Source: Gracilimonas sp040882225 (GTDB lineage: Bacteria > Bacteroidota > Rhodothermia > Balneolales > Balneolaceae). Taken from it: DNA of 64,000 nucleotides. The translations under genes were made by a program, and so were the position numbers. The notes under the pieces are model-generated. The model was not told the origin of the DNA. It ran no database searches and was given only the letters and a program-made list of their open reading frames with translations. The stretch spans positions 1-64,000 of the forward strand of contig JBBEBR010000019.1 of assembly GCA_040882225.1 (NCBI GenBank), in the 5' to 3' direction. Of this stretch, positions 6,877 through 13,920 are shown piece by piece (positions within the stretch are counted from its first letter, which is position 1; each line of letters opens with the position of its first letter).

Positions 6877-7140
6877 ATGCCTACAAAATCAACAACTGTA
6901 CGCGCTCGATTAGAACCTAAATTGAAGCAAGAAACCGAACTCATTTTTGAGGAACTCGGTATTAATACTACAGAAGCTATCCGCATTTTTTTTAAACAAG
7001 TAAAGCTTCAAAGAGGACTTCCGTTTGAGATGAAGATTCCAAACGAGACAACTGAAGATGCCATCCTGGATGCCAAAGCACGAAAAGATGTTTCCTCTTT
7101 TGAAAGCTCAGATGAACTTTTTGAAGATCTTGATATCTGA
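6877..7140 (+). CDS. RelB/DinJ-family antitoxin
   Basis: This 87-residue protein has an N-terminal ribbon-helix-helix: T-T-V-R-A-R-L-E-P-K-L-K-Q-E-T-E, then L-G-I-N-T-T-E-A-I-R-I-F-F-K-Q-V as the DinJ/RelB signature and G-L-P-F-E. The C-terminal tail is acidic (S-S-D-E-L-F-E-D-L-D-I) and should bind the toxin. It shares one base with the next start (TGATG overlap), so the two are coupled. A TGTAG-N10-CTACA inverted repeat (about 6835-6854) lies upstream and may be its operator. The antitoxin would neutralise the following YafQ-like toxin. Confidence 0.88.
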   Translation: MPTKSTTVRARLEPKLKQETELIFEELGINTTEAIRIFFKQVKLQRGLPFEMKIPNETTEDAILDAKARKDVSSFESSDELFEDLDI

Positions 7141-7409
7141 TGAAGAAGATTCTTCGGACAAATCGTTTCAAGAAAGATGTCAAGAAGATGAAGAAACGGG
7201 GTAGATCATTTGATGTATTTAAACAAGTAATCCAAAAGTTAGCTAAGGATGAGCAGCTCGAAGAACGGTTTCGTGATCATAAATTAAAAGGGGATTATGT
7301 AGGGACCAGAGAGTGTCATTTGGAACCAGATTGGTTGCTAATCTATGAAGATAATGAATCTGAACTTGTTTTAATTCGGACGGGGACACACTCCGACTTG
7401 TTCGGTTAA
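7140..7409 (+). CDS. YafQ-family mRNA interferase toxin
   Basis: This 89-residue toxin fits YafQ closely. It has R-F-K-K-D-V-K-K-M-K-K-R-G near the start, D-H-K-L-K-G-D-Y-V-G-T-R-E-C-H-L-E-P-D-W-L-L-I-Y in the middle and R-T-G-T-H-S-D-L-F-G at the end. The middle H-x-x-P-D-W and the final T-H-S-D-L-F correspond to the conserved His, Asp and His residues needed for ribosome-dependent mRNA cleavage in E. coli YafQ. The family order antitoxin-toxin and the 1-bp overlap are preserved. It ends 16 bp before the R'' of attC8, making it one of three TA pairs in adjacent cassettes. Confidence 0.9.
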   Translation: MKKILRTNRFKKDVKKMKKRGRSFDVFKQVIQKLAKDEQLEERFRDHKLKGDYVGTRECHLEPDWLLIYEDNESELVLIRTGTHSDLFG

Positions 7410-7424
7410 ATAATCTTTCGGAAA

Positions 7425-7566
7425 GCATAACAAGCCGTTTCTCCAAAGGAGTCCTTGGGACAAGCGGATTTTAAGTAGCGTGAGTTGCCACTTAGAAGTT
7501 TTTGGTCTTTAATGGCGTTGTTATAAATCATCTTGTTAAAACCGCTTAAACGCAGGGTCGTTATAC
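7425..7566 (+). other. attC site 8
   Basis: R'' is GCATAAC (7425-7431) and R' is GTTATAC (7560-7566). The left arm starts AAGCCGTTT and the right arm has ACCGCTTAAACGC. Pairing is weaker than in attC1-4. R'' differs by one base from the complement of the cassette start (GTTAGGC at 6784). Confidence 0.75.
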
Positions 7567-7639
7567 AACCTAAAACCAAATACTTGCAAATTTTGTACTG
7601 TTTATATAAAATGAGATAAACCAAATAAAGGTCAGAGCT

Positions 7640-8041
7640 ATGAAAAAATTATTTCTCCCCATTCTTCTTTCAACTTTTCTATTTATTTCTTGTTGTCAGC
7701 CTATCGAAATTGAAGACATTGAAATTTTAAACAAGTTTGAAGAACCTATCTTCATCAGTGGTCTTTATGAAATTGAATCGTCAAATCTGATTGATCCAAT
7801 GCCTGTCATTAATTTAGACGAAAATAAAAATATGGTAAGGCTTGAGCCGAATGAATCGCAATTGTTTTCTACCAAAGAAATAGTAGAGTATTATCCACAG
7901 GCAGATTTTCGCATTTTTATTTACGCATTTGGAGTCCTAGAAGCTGAAGATCCCACAAAATTAGTTCAACTGACTTCTATATTTACTGTTAAAAATGACG
8001 AATTGGTTAGAAATAATTTAAGAATCCCTGTTTCAAAATAA
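7640..8041 (+). CDS. Small predicted lipoprotein (cassette gene)
   Basis: This 133-residue protein starts M-K-K-L-F-L-P-I-L-L with a hydrophobic core and a lipobox L-F-I-S-C at residues 15-19 (Cys19 lipidated, Cys20 adjacent). The mature part is short, acidic and predicted mostly beta, without a recognised domain. It is the only gene in its cassette and is followed within 8 bp by attC9. It could be a surface lipoprotein, but function is unknown. The low-G+C codon use resembles the other cassettes. Confidence 0.7.
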   Translation: MKKLFLPILLSTFLFISCCQPIEIEDIEILNKFEEPIFISGLYEIESSNLIDPMPVINLDENKNMVRLEPNESQLFSTKEIVEYYPQADFRIFIYAFGVLEAEDPTKLVQLTSIFTVKNDELVRNNLRIPVSK

Positions 8042-8048
8042 GCCGGCT

Positions 8049-8129
8049 GTATAACAAGCGCATCACTTGGGGGGATGGACGAGGTTTTGGGCTTCAGAGT
8101 TGCTTGTTTTAAGTTTTTAGCCGTTTATT
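8049..8129 (+). other. attC site 9 (decayed R')
   Basis: R'' is GTATAAC (8049-8055), complementary to the cassette start at 7560 over 10 of 11 bases. It is followed by AAGCGCATCACTTGGGG, as in attC6 and attC7. The 3' end is CCGTTTATT (8121-8129), where GTTTATT breaks the GTTRRRY consensus, and the long 3' part of attC6 and attC7 is missing. It is probably inactive. Confidence 0.65.
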
Positions 8130-8169
8130 AATTCATAACCTTCAGGATCAACAAAAACGAAATTTTGAA

Positions 8170-8742
8170 ATGCGGAAATTAAAATTACAAATGCAGATTT
8201 CTATTGACGGATATGCCGCGGCAGGACCAAACGATGAACAAAAATGGGTTACCTGGGCTTGGGACGAAATTAAAGAGTATGTGCTGGAATTAATGGACAG
8301 TACGGATACTGAAATTATCGGCAGAAAATTGGCGGTTGATTATATTCCGTATTGGTTTAATACACTTGCCAAACCGGAAGATCCAATGTACGAAGTGGCT
8401 AAACGATTTTCGGACAAGAAGAGAATCGTTTTTACAAAGACACTTGAAAAATCGGAATGGGAAAATACGGATCTTGCAAAAGATGATTTAGTAGATGAAG
8501 TCAAAAAACTGAAAAATGAAACCGGGAAAGACATCATTGTTTATGGAGGCTGTTCATTTGTTTCTTCATTGATTAAGGAGAATCTAATAGATGAATATCA
8601 CCTTTTTATAAATCCTGTTGCCATTGGAAAAGGTTGGAGAATATTTGACGAAATGGAAAATTGGCAACAAATGAAACTAATAAAACACATTGCTTACGAT
8701 AGCGGAATAATATTACTGTGTTACCAACCAAAACCGGCCTAA
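8170..8742 (+). CDS. Dihydrofolate reductase family protein (RibD C-terminal-like)
   Basis: This 190-residue protein has the DHFR/RibD-C fold pattern: K-L-K-L-Q-M-Q-I-S-I-D-G-Y-A-A-A-G at the N-terminus, I-I-G-R-K-L-A-V-D-Y for the cofactor-binding segment, K-R-I-V-F-T-K-T-L and I-I-V-Y-G-G-C-S-F-V-S-S-L-I as the NADP-binding glycine stretch, then D-E-Y-H-L-F-I-N-P-V-A-I-G-K-G. Such stand-alone reductases are common in Bacteroidota and usually of unknown substrate. They are not the essential folate enzyme. It lies between the decayed attC9 and attC10 and is likely the oldest cassette of the array. Confidence 0.85.
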   Translation: MRKLKLQMQISIDGYAAAGPNDEQKWVTWAWDEIKEYVLELMDSTDTEIIGRKLAVDYIPYWFNTLAKPEDPMYEVAKRFSDKKRIVFTKTLEKSEWENTDLAKDDLVDEVKKLKNETGKDIIVYGGCSFVSSLIKENLIDEYHLFINPVAIGKGWRIFDEMENWQQMKLIKHIAYDSGIILLCYQPKPA

Positions 8743-8845
8743 AAATATTACGAACTTCTAAAATTTTAATGCAAGTTCGTGATGAAAATAACAGGTGGAT
8801 ATACTCCTCAGAAAGTTTTGGGAACTAATTCAGCGATGAATCGAG

Positions 8846-8916
8846 CTATACCAAAACGCATCAACTGAGACGCGGTTGTGCCGTTGATTTCTGGTTTAGA
8901 AACTTAGCCGTTAATC
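8846..8916 (+). other. attC site 10 (degenerate array end)
   Basis: TATACCAAAACGCATCAACTG resembles the attC6 left arm with a mutated R'' (TATACC instead of TATAAC). GCCGTTAATC (8907-8916) gives R' GTTAATC. No attC-like sequence is seen to the right, so this marks the end of the array. Confidence 0.55.
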
Positions 8917-8953
8917 AAATCCGGGTAAATATTAAAAAGGTCAGCCTCTTATC

Positions 8954-9020
8954 TTGACATATATCAAGACCATTTCCTGTCATATATCAATGGAGCCCGT
9001 GAATACAAGTAGTAAGTTGA
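8954..9020 (+). promoter_or_regulatory. Tandem FNR-like-box promoter 1 (before yceI)
   Basis: Box A is TTGACATATATCAA (8954-8967) and box B is CTGTCATATATCAA (8977-8990), separated by 9 bp. A 22-bp spacer follows, then TAAGTTGA (9013-9020) as the -7/-10 element. If that element starts near -12, box B is centred near -41.5 and box A near -64.5, which is the geometry of Crp/Fnr class II activation with a second upstream dimer. Three other promoters in this window share the same spacing. Confidence 0.75.
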
Positions 9021-9058
9021 ATAAGAATTAAATTTTTCAACTTTTAAGTACTATTACA

Positions 9059-9598
9059 ATGACTACTACAACAAAAACCTTATGGAAAATTGACCCGACA
9101 CACTCGGAAGTACAGTTCAAAGTGAAGCACTTGGTTATTTCAACCGTTTCCGGGAGCTTTGGTTCATTTGATGGACAAATTGAATCGGATGATGACAATT
9201 TCGAAAACGCCCAAGCAACCTTTACCGCTGATATTGACAGTATTTCCACGAATAATGAAGATCGTGATCAACATCTGAAATCAGATGATTTCTTCAATGC
9301 AAAAGAATATCCACAACTGAAATTTAAGTCAACGAATTTTGAAAAAATCGGCGACGGTGAGTACAAAGTGACCGGAGAGGTTACCCTTCGCGATGTTACC
9401 AAAGAAGTGGAGCTGAATGTCGTTCACGGCGGTACAGTTGGCGATCCATATGGCCAAACCAAAGCCGGGTTTGAAGTAACAGGATCAATCAACAGAAAAG
9501 AGTTTGGGCTGGCTTGGAGTGCCGTTACCGAAGCCGGAAACGTCGTTGTGGGTGATGAAATTAAGTTGCAGCTGAACGTTCAGTTTGTGAAAAATTAA
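9059..9598 (+). CDS. YceI family protein, cytoplasmic form
   Basis: This 179-residue YceI-family protein matches the lipocalin-like fold that binds long isoprenoid or amide ligands. Family marks are W-x-I-D-P-T-H-S-E-V-Q-F-K-V-K-H-L at the N-terminus, R-D-Q-H-L-K-S-D-D-F-F, Y-P-Q-L-K-F-K-S-T-N-F, G-E-V-T-L-R-D-V-T-K-E-V and F-G-L-A-W at the end. There is no signal peptide, unlike the second copy at 13921, so it should act in the cytoplasm. It is transcribed alone from the tandem-box promoter at 8954-9020 and is a predicted regulon member. Expression under redox or quinone stress is inferred from its co-regulated partners. Confidence 0.92.
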   Translation: MTTTTKTLWKIDPTHSEVQFKVKHLVISTVSGSFGSFDGQIESDDDNFENAQATFTADIDSISTNNEDRDQHLKSDDFFNAKEYPQLKFKSTNFEKIGDGEYKVTGEVTLRDVTKEVELNVVHGGTVGDPYGQTKAGFEVTGSINRKEFGLAWSAVTEAGNVVVGDEIKLQLNVQFVKN

Positions 9599-9640
9599 CT
9601 GACGGCCTATATCCCCATATACCATAAGCGGGTGTCTTTC

Positions 9641-10576
9641 TTAGAGGATATCCGTTTTTTTTATTTCAAGAATTTTTTTGTCCCAGTCACCTTTTGTAGC
9701 GGCTGCCTCGTAAGTAGATTTCAAAAACTGAAGCAATAGTTCATCAGGATTCGCTGCTTTTTGCACCGCTTCATAGGATAAGAGATATTCTCCCAAGTCT
9801 TCAGAATACCAAGCTTCTTGTGGTTTTATATCAGCTGTACGATATCCATCCGGTTCCGGATATGCATACGAATAGAAAGCCGCTTCTCCCAAACCTGTCC
9901 CCGGCCAGAAGCCCGCACTTGCCAGTTCGTGGGAATAACTTTCTTCCATGACCCAATCCGGACAGTTGGGAATTCCCCCCGGATGTTTCGGAGCCGGCCT
10001 GCCGGAGAAACGGGTAACGGCCATATCAAAGGCACCCCAAAAAAAGTGAATGGGGCTTGCTTTACCCAAAAATCCGGATTGGAATTTTACAAAAACCCTG
10101 TGAACATTAGTAAGAGCCAACCAAAAATCTCGTATGGTATCCGCATCATAAAGTGTTTGTACTGTATTTTCCGGAAAAGGGACAATAGGGTCGGGCAGTT
10201 CTACCGGCTTGGGATATATGTCGATATCAATATTTAGCTGCTTGAGGACAGTGTGCGTTTTATGATAGAAATCCGCGACCGACATCGTTTCCAGATCAAA
10301 ATAAGCCTCTTTGCCGTTTACCTTCCGGATCTCCAACCTGTGATCTATGAAATTAAACTCAATTTCAAATCCTCCTGTGGAATGTGGGATTAACGATGTA
10401 GTTAAGCCTCGGGATGAAACATACAGTGCTACATGCCAATAATGATTTATCGGAGGCATGTGTTCCAGCTTTATTTTTCCGATTATTTGCGACCAAAGGT
10501 GTATTGCTTCAAGAGACTTTTGCCAATCGGTTGGAGCGGGTAGTTTCGGCCAAGTATGATAAACTTGATTTCTCAT
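9641..10576 (-). CDS. DUF5996 family protein
   Basis: This 311-residue soluble protein lies on the minus strand between the first YceI gene and the Crp/Fnr gene. The N-terminal pattern W-P-x-L-P-A-P-T-D-W...L-H-L-W-S-Q-I-I-G-K-I-x-L and N-H-Y-W-H-V-A-L-Y-V-S-S-R-G-L-T-T-S matches DUF5996 proteins. These are usually about 300 residues and of unknown function. Many Trp, His and Pro residues in the second half (H-F-F-W-G-A-F-D-M-A-V-T-R-F-S-G-R) are also typical. It has no tandem-box promoter, but lies divergently from the regulator gene at 10841, so the 264-bp spacer may serve both. Confidence 0.85.
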   Translation of the reverse strand: MRNQVYHTWPKLPAPTDWQKSLEAIHLWSQIIGKIKLEHMPPINHYWHVALYVSSRGLTTSLIPHSTGGFEIEFNFIDHRLEIRKVNGKEAYFDLETMSVADFYHKTHTVLKQLNIDIDIYPKPVELPDPIVPFPENTVQTLYDADTIRDFWLALTNVHRVFVKFQSGFLGKASPIHFFWGAFDMAVTRFSGRPAPKHPGGIPNCPDWVMEESYSHELASAGFWPGTGLGEAAFYSYAYPEPDGYRTADIKPQEAWYSEDLGEYLLSYEAVQKAANPDELLLQFLKSTYEAAATKGDWDKKILEIKKTDIL

Positions 10577-10840
10577 TGTTTTTTTTCTTTCCAGTTTTGT
10601 GAATATATAATTTTAAGAGGGCTTTGCACAACCGGGCTATTTAGCCAATGTCTGTGTTATCAATTGGTTTAAAATTCCCACATATGTTCTATACTGCGAT
10701 TGCCTGAGATTAATGTTTAACCTGGTTTAGAATTGATCCAGTCTTGAAGAGAAAGGGGTGGTTCTGATTTTCGCTTTGTAGATTATCACTTTTAGAACTC
10801 CTACATTAGATTAATGTCAATGTTTTATATCTGATTATAT

Positions 10841-11416
10841 ATGTTCGAACAACTGTATAAAAGTTTCCATCAACATGTTTCGCTAACAAATGAAGAGTGG
10901 GAATTGTGCAAAAATAATTTCCGCCCTAAACGAATGCTCAAACGACAATTCTTACTTCAAGAGGGAGATGTTTGTCGTGAACTCGCCTTTGTAGAGAAGG
11001 GAGCGCTTTATTCCTACTCCGTAGATTCGAAAGGTAATCAGCATGTCATTCGTTTCGCTTTTGATGGATGGTGGATGGCAAATCTGCAAAGCTTCTTCAC
11101 CGGTGACCCCAGCCGGTTAAACATTGAACTGCTTGAAGACAGCGAGCTCCTCGTTCTCGACCTTAAAAACCACGAAACTCTTCTTGAAAAAATTCCAGCT
11201 TATGAGCGATATCATCGCATTATCATTCAGAATGCGTATGTAGCCCTTCAACAACGCGTGGAAAATGCCTTAGGACTTACAGCCGAAGAGAAGTATTCCC
11301 GCCTGATAAAACAGAGTCCTGAGTTTATGAACCGCGTTCCTCTACACCTTGTGGCTTCATATTTAGGGGTTAGCCCCGAAACTTTAAGCAGGGTGCGTGC
11401 AAGCTTCAGTCGTTAG
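10841..11416 (+). CDS. Crp/Fnr-family regulator with E-x-x-S-R recognition helix
   Basis: This 191-residue protein has an N-terminal cNMP-binding-like roll (about residues 25-115, with R-Q-F-L-L-Q-E-G-D and V-E-K-G-A-L) and a C-terminal helix-turn-helix (V-A-S-Y-L-G-V-S-P-E-T-L-S-R). Glu180, Ser183 and Arg184 align with Glu209, Ser212 and Arg213 of E. coli FNR, which read TTGA half-sites. Four promoters within 9 kb carry TTGA...TCAA boxes, so this is the prime candidate activator (inference). It lacks FNR's N-terminal cysteine cluster but has Cys23 and Cys45, which could sense oxidants or electrophiles. Its own upstream region has no clear box, so it is probably not strongly autoregulated. 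It directly precedes promoter 2. Confidence 0.88.
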   Translation: MFEQLYKSFHQHVSLTNEEWELCKNNFRPKRMLKRQFLLQEGDVCRELAFVEKGALYSYSVDSKGNQHVIRFAFDGWWMANLQSFFTGDPSRLNIELLEDSELLVLDLKNHETLLEKIPAYERYHRIIIQNAYVALQQRVENALGLTAEEKYSRLIKQSPEFMNRVPLHLVASYLGVSPETLSRVRASFSR

Positions 11417-11453
11417 CATTTAGCTTCTTTTAGGATATTGTCCGGCTCTGACC

Positions 11454-11520
11454 TTGATATATATCAAGGGTTTTTCTTAGCACATATCAATGAGAAGAGA
11501 GTATGGGTGGGTTAAATTTG
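11454..11520 (+). promoter_or_regulatory. Tandem FNR-like-box promoter 2 (before the seven-gene operon)
   Basis: Box A is TTGATATATATCAA (11454-11467), a perfect FNR-type palindrome. Box B is TTAGCACATATCAA (11477-11490). After 22 bp comes TAAATTTG (11513-11520), an exact TAnnTTTG element. This promoter decides the start of the next gene: the in-frame ATG at 11490 lies inside box B, so translation must begin at 11598. Confidence 0.8.
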
Positions 11521-11597
11521 TAGCAGAAAGTTTTGTGAAGCCTCAGGCTTATCAAAGCCTTCTATCAACAAAAAAGACTGCAAAACAGAACACTACT

Positions 11598-12263
11598 ATG
11601 TCTATTACAAAACAAACGATTGCCATAATCGGAGCCGGTGGTAACATGGGCTCAGCCATAGCAAAAAGTATTGCGGGAGGAAACTATCGCCTGCTTCTTT
11701 TTGACAGAGAACCCGAGCGATTGAGCTCACTATCTAAAGAAATTCAAGAGGCTCATCCAAACACTGATCTGGACCTGATGAACTGTGTCCACGACTGTAG
11801 TTGGGAAGCGGATATCATCATTTTGGCCGTCCCTCATAACGCAGAAAAGGAGATAGCCGACAAGATACGTGATGTCGCCACCCAGAAAATTGTAATCAGT
11901 ATTGCCAATCCGATAAACGAGGATTTCAGCAAACTTACTACAGCTCCCGACAGCAGTGCGGCCGAAGAGTTGCAGCAATGGTTACCGCATTCGAAAATCA
12001 TAAAAGCTTTTAATACCACTTTCGCAGCCGATTTTGAACAACCGGTTATCGACAGTAAACAGGCGGATGCCTTTATCGCCGGTGACGACGAGGAAGCTTT
12101 GCAAACCGTAAACGAACTTGTAGAAACAGTGGGATTTAATCCGATCATTGCTGGAGATCTGAGGGTAAGTGGCACGCTCGAACGTATGCAGCTATTGCTA
12201 ATGCAACTCACCATGAAAAATAATTACAACTGGCTTGCAGGCTGGAAAATTCTGCACAACTAA
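11598..12263 (+). CDS. NAD(P)-binding reductase related to F420H2:NADP oxidoreductase
   Basis: This 221-residue protein starts with a Rossmann motif (I-A-I-I-G-A-G-G-N-M-G-S-A-I-A) and continues with D-I-I-I-L-A-V-P-H-N-A and I-V-I-S-I-A-N-P-I. This is the arrangement of FNO/coenzyme-F420-dependent NADP reductase-like proteins, which also include NADPH-binding relatives in bacteria without F420. K-A-F-N-T-T-F-A fits the substrate loop of that family. I chose the ATG at 11598 because an earlier in-frame ATG falls within promoter box B. It is the first gene of a tightly spaced seven-gene run ending at 16459, which suggests a redox or detoxification role. Use of F420 is unproven. Confidence 0.82.
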   Translation: MSITKQTIAIIGAGGNMGSAIAKSIAGGNYRLLLFDREPERLSSLSKEIQEAHPNTDLDLMNCVHDCSWEADIIILAVPHNAEKEIADKIRDVATQKIVISIANPINEDFSKLTTAPDSSAAEELQQWLPHSKIIKAFNTTFAADFEQPVIDSKQADAFIAGDDEEALQTVNELVETVGFNPIIAGDLRVSGTLERMQLLLMQLTMKNNYNWLAGWKILHN

Positions 12264-12292
12264 TTAATCATTTAACTCAAAAAGGCAAGATT

Positions 12293-13150
12293 ATGATACT
12301 TATAACCGGAGCAAACGGATCTTTAGGATCACAAACAATTAATTTTCTAATGGATAAAAATCCCGACAGCGACATTGTCGGACTCGTCCGAAGCGAAGAA
12401 AAAGGAGCCAAATTAAAGAAAAAAGACGTTGAAATTAGAATTGGTGATTACAACGATTACCCTTCATTAGAAAAGGCTGTTGTGGGAATCGATACCCTGT
12501 TGCTGATTTCATCGAGCACCTTGGAAGGACGTGTTGCACAACACAAAAATATTATTAAAGCAGCCCGGAAAGCCGGAGTAAAACAGATATTCTATACCAG
12601 CATTGTACAGGCCGACAAAAAACTGAGTCCGCTTTCATTAGACCATGCTGAAACCGAAGAACTCATAAAGGAGTCAGGTATTCCGTACACCATTTACCGG
12701 AATACATTCTATGCCGAATTTTTGCCACTGTTCCTGGGTGATGCTCTTGAAACCGGCGAATGGGCTTTTCCATCCGATGGCAAAGCCATCAATCTGGCAC
12801 TACGCTCAGAAATGGCAGAAGCCCTGGCTAATGGATTGGCTGATTTCGAAAAGCATGAGAATAGCATCTATGAAATTACTTCGGGACGTGCTTACACACT
12901 CGTTGAAATAGCTGAAATGCTGAGCAACTCTTTCGGCAAGGAAATCACCTATACGGATATATCCGTTTCGGAATTTAAAAATATGCTGAAAGAAATCGGT
13001 CTGCCTGAAGAGCAGATTGCCATGAGCGTCATGACTGCTACCACCTTTGTCAATGGTGCACTCAACTTTACTTATGATGATCTGGAGAAGCTGCTTGGGC
13101 GCGAGCCTGCGGGATTGGAATCATTTATATCAACATTCACAAATAATTAA
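12293..13150 (+). CDS. NmrA-like NAD(P)-binding oxidoreductase (QOR2 type)
   Basis: This 285-residue protein is an atypical short-chain dehydrogenase of the NmrA/QorB group. It has I-T-G-A-N-G-S-L-G-S-Q-T-I at the N-terminus, G-D-Y-N-D-Y-P-S-L-E-K-A after the second strand, and a final part with Y-E-I-T-S-G-R-A-Y-T-L-V-E-I-A. Relatives include the NADPH:quinone reductase QorB, while others are redox-sensing proteins without catalysis. The substrate cannot be told from sequence. It lies 29 bp after the FNO-like gene and 19 bp before the DsbA-family gene, clearly in one operon under promoter 2. A quinone substrate would suit the regulon, but this is inference. Confidence 0.87.
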   Translation: MILITGANGSLGSQTINFLMDKNPDSDIVGLVRSEEKGAKLKKKDVEIRIGDYNDYPSLEKAVVGIDTLLLISSSTLEGRVAQHKNIIKAARKAGVKQIFYTSIVQADKKLSPLSLDHAETEELIKESGIPYTIYRNTFYAEFLPLFLGDALETGEWAFPSDGKAINLALRSEMAEALANGLADFEKHENSIYEITSGRAYTLVEIAEMLSNSFGKEITYTDISVSEFKNMLKEIGLPEEQIAMSVMTATTFVNGALNFTYDDLEKLLGREPAGLESFISTFTNN

Positions 13151-13169
13151 ACAGATAAAAAATATAGTC

Positions 13170-13874
13170 ATGAAAGTAGAAATTTGGTCAGATATCATGT
13201 GTCCGTTTTGCTACATCGGCAAGCGGAATTTTGAACATGCTTTGGAGCAGTTTGATGATAAAAATGAAATCGACATTCAGTGGCGAAGCTTCGAGCTTGC
13301 TCCTGAAATGGAAACAGATCCGTCTAAAAACACCTATGAATATTTAGCGGAAAAGAAAGGCTGGACACTGGACTATACCAAAAAAGTTCATGCTCAGTTA
13401 ACGGAAACGGCTAGAGAAGCCGGGCTGGATTATAATTTTGATACGGTTGTACCCGCCAACAGCTTCAACGCTCACCGCCTTCTTCATTTGGCTGCGGACC
13501 ATCAATTGCAGAACGAATTGAAAGAACGTCTTTTTGCCTCCCATTTCACCGAGGGTAAAAATATCGACGACAAAGAAACCCTGGTTCAACTGGGAGTTGA
13601 AATTGGTTTGCCGGAAGAAAAAATCCGTGAAATATTGCAAAGTGATTTATATGCCGATGAAGTAGAGAATGACAAATATGCGGCTCGGCAAGTGGGTGTT
13701 CAGGGCGTACCTTTCTTTGTTTTGAACAACAAATATGCAGTTTCAGGAGCACAGCCAAGTGAGGTATTTCTGGAAGCTCTGCAAAAAGCATATAAAGAAT
13801 TCGAAGAGGAAAACAGTGCTGATGTCATTACAAATACAGACGGAGCGGCCTGTTCACCAGGTGGCAATTGCTAA
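13170..13874 (+). CDS. DsbA-family oxidoreductase, FrnE-like
   Basis: This 234-residue cytoplasmic protein has a thioredoxin fold with a helical insertion. The C-P-F-C active-site pair is at residues 11-14 (D-I-M-C-P-F-C-Y-I-G-K-R), the cis-Pro segment G-V-Q-G-V-P-F-F-V is near 180, and there is an extra cysteine-rich tail (A-C-S-P-G-G-N-C). This is the layout of FrnE-type disulfide isomerases, known in Deinococcus for oxidative-stress tolerance. No signal peptide is present. I used the ATG at 13170, because the longer frame opens inside the upstream gene. The C-terminal C-x5-C pair may add a second redox centre. It belongs to the seven-gene redox operon. Confidence 0.9.
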   Translation: MKVEIWSDIMCPFCYIGKRNFEHALEQFDDKNEIDIQWRSFELAPEMETDPSKNTYEYLAEKKGWTLDYTKKVHAQLTETAREAGLDYNFDTVVPANSFNAHRLLHLAADHQLQNELKERLFASHFTEGKNIDDKETLVQLGVEIGLPEEKIREILQSDLYADEVENDKYAARQVGVQGVPFFVLNNKYAVSGAQPSEVFLEALQKAYKEFEEENSADVITNTDGAACSPGGNC

Positions 13875-13920
13875 CACACAACAATTATTATTAAATCACA
13901 AACACAATCAAAACAGCACA

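Larger units (their letters stand above)
1..8916 (+). mobile_element. Chromosomal integron cassette array (integrase not in window)
   Basis: Seen: a series of 80-163 bp sites that begin RYYYAAC, end GTTRRRY and contain imperfect inverted arms with unpaired bases. Each one follows a + strand gene or gene pair, which is the layout of integron attC sites and cassettes. The first 7 or more bases of several cassettes are the exact complement of the R'' of the attC at their own 3' end (for example 468-480 against 1346-1358, 13 bp), as expected if both come from one circular cassette. Known: cassettes enter at attI beside intI, so the integrase should lie left of base 1 and the right end should be oldest. 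The two right-most sites are decayed. Toxin-antitoxin cassettes are typical of sedentary chromosomal integrons. Confidence 0.88.

Noticed and set aside
11490..11597. N-terminal extension of the FNO-like gene from ATG 11490
   Set aside because: The ATG lies in promoter box B and the extension covers the -7 element. The Rossmann motif begins shortly after ATG 11598.
13047..13169. Upstream extension of the DsbA-family gene
   Set aside because: It overlaps the NmrA-like gene by 104 bp, and the family start is at 13170.
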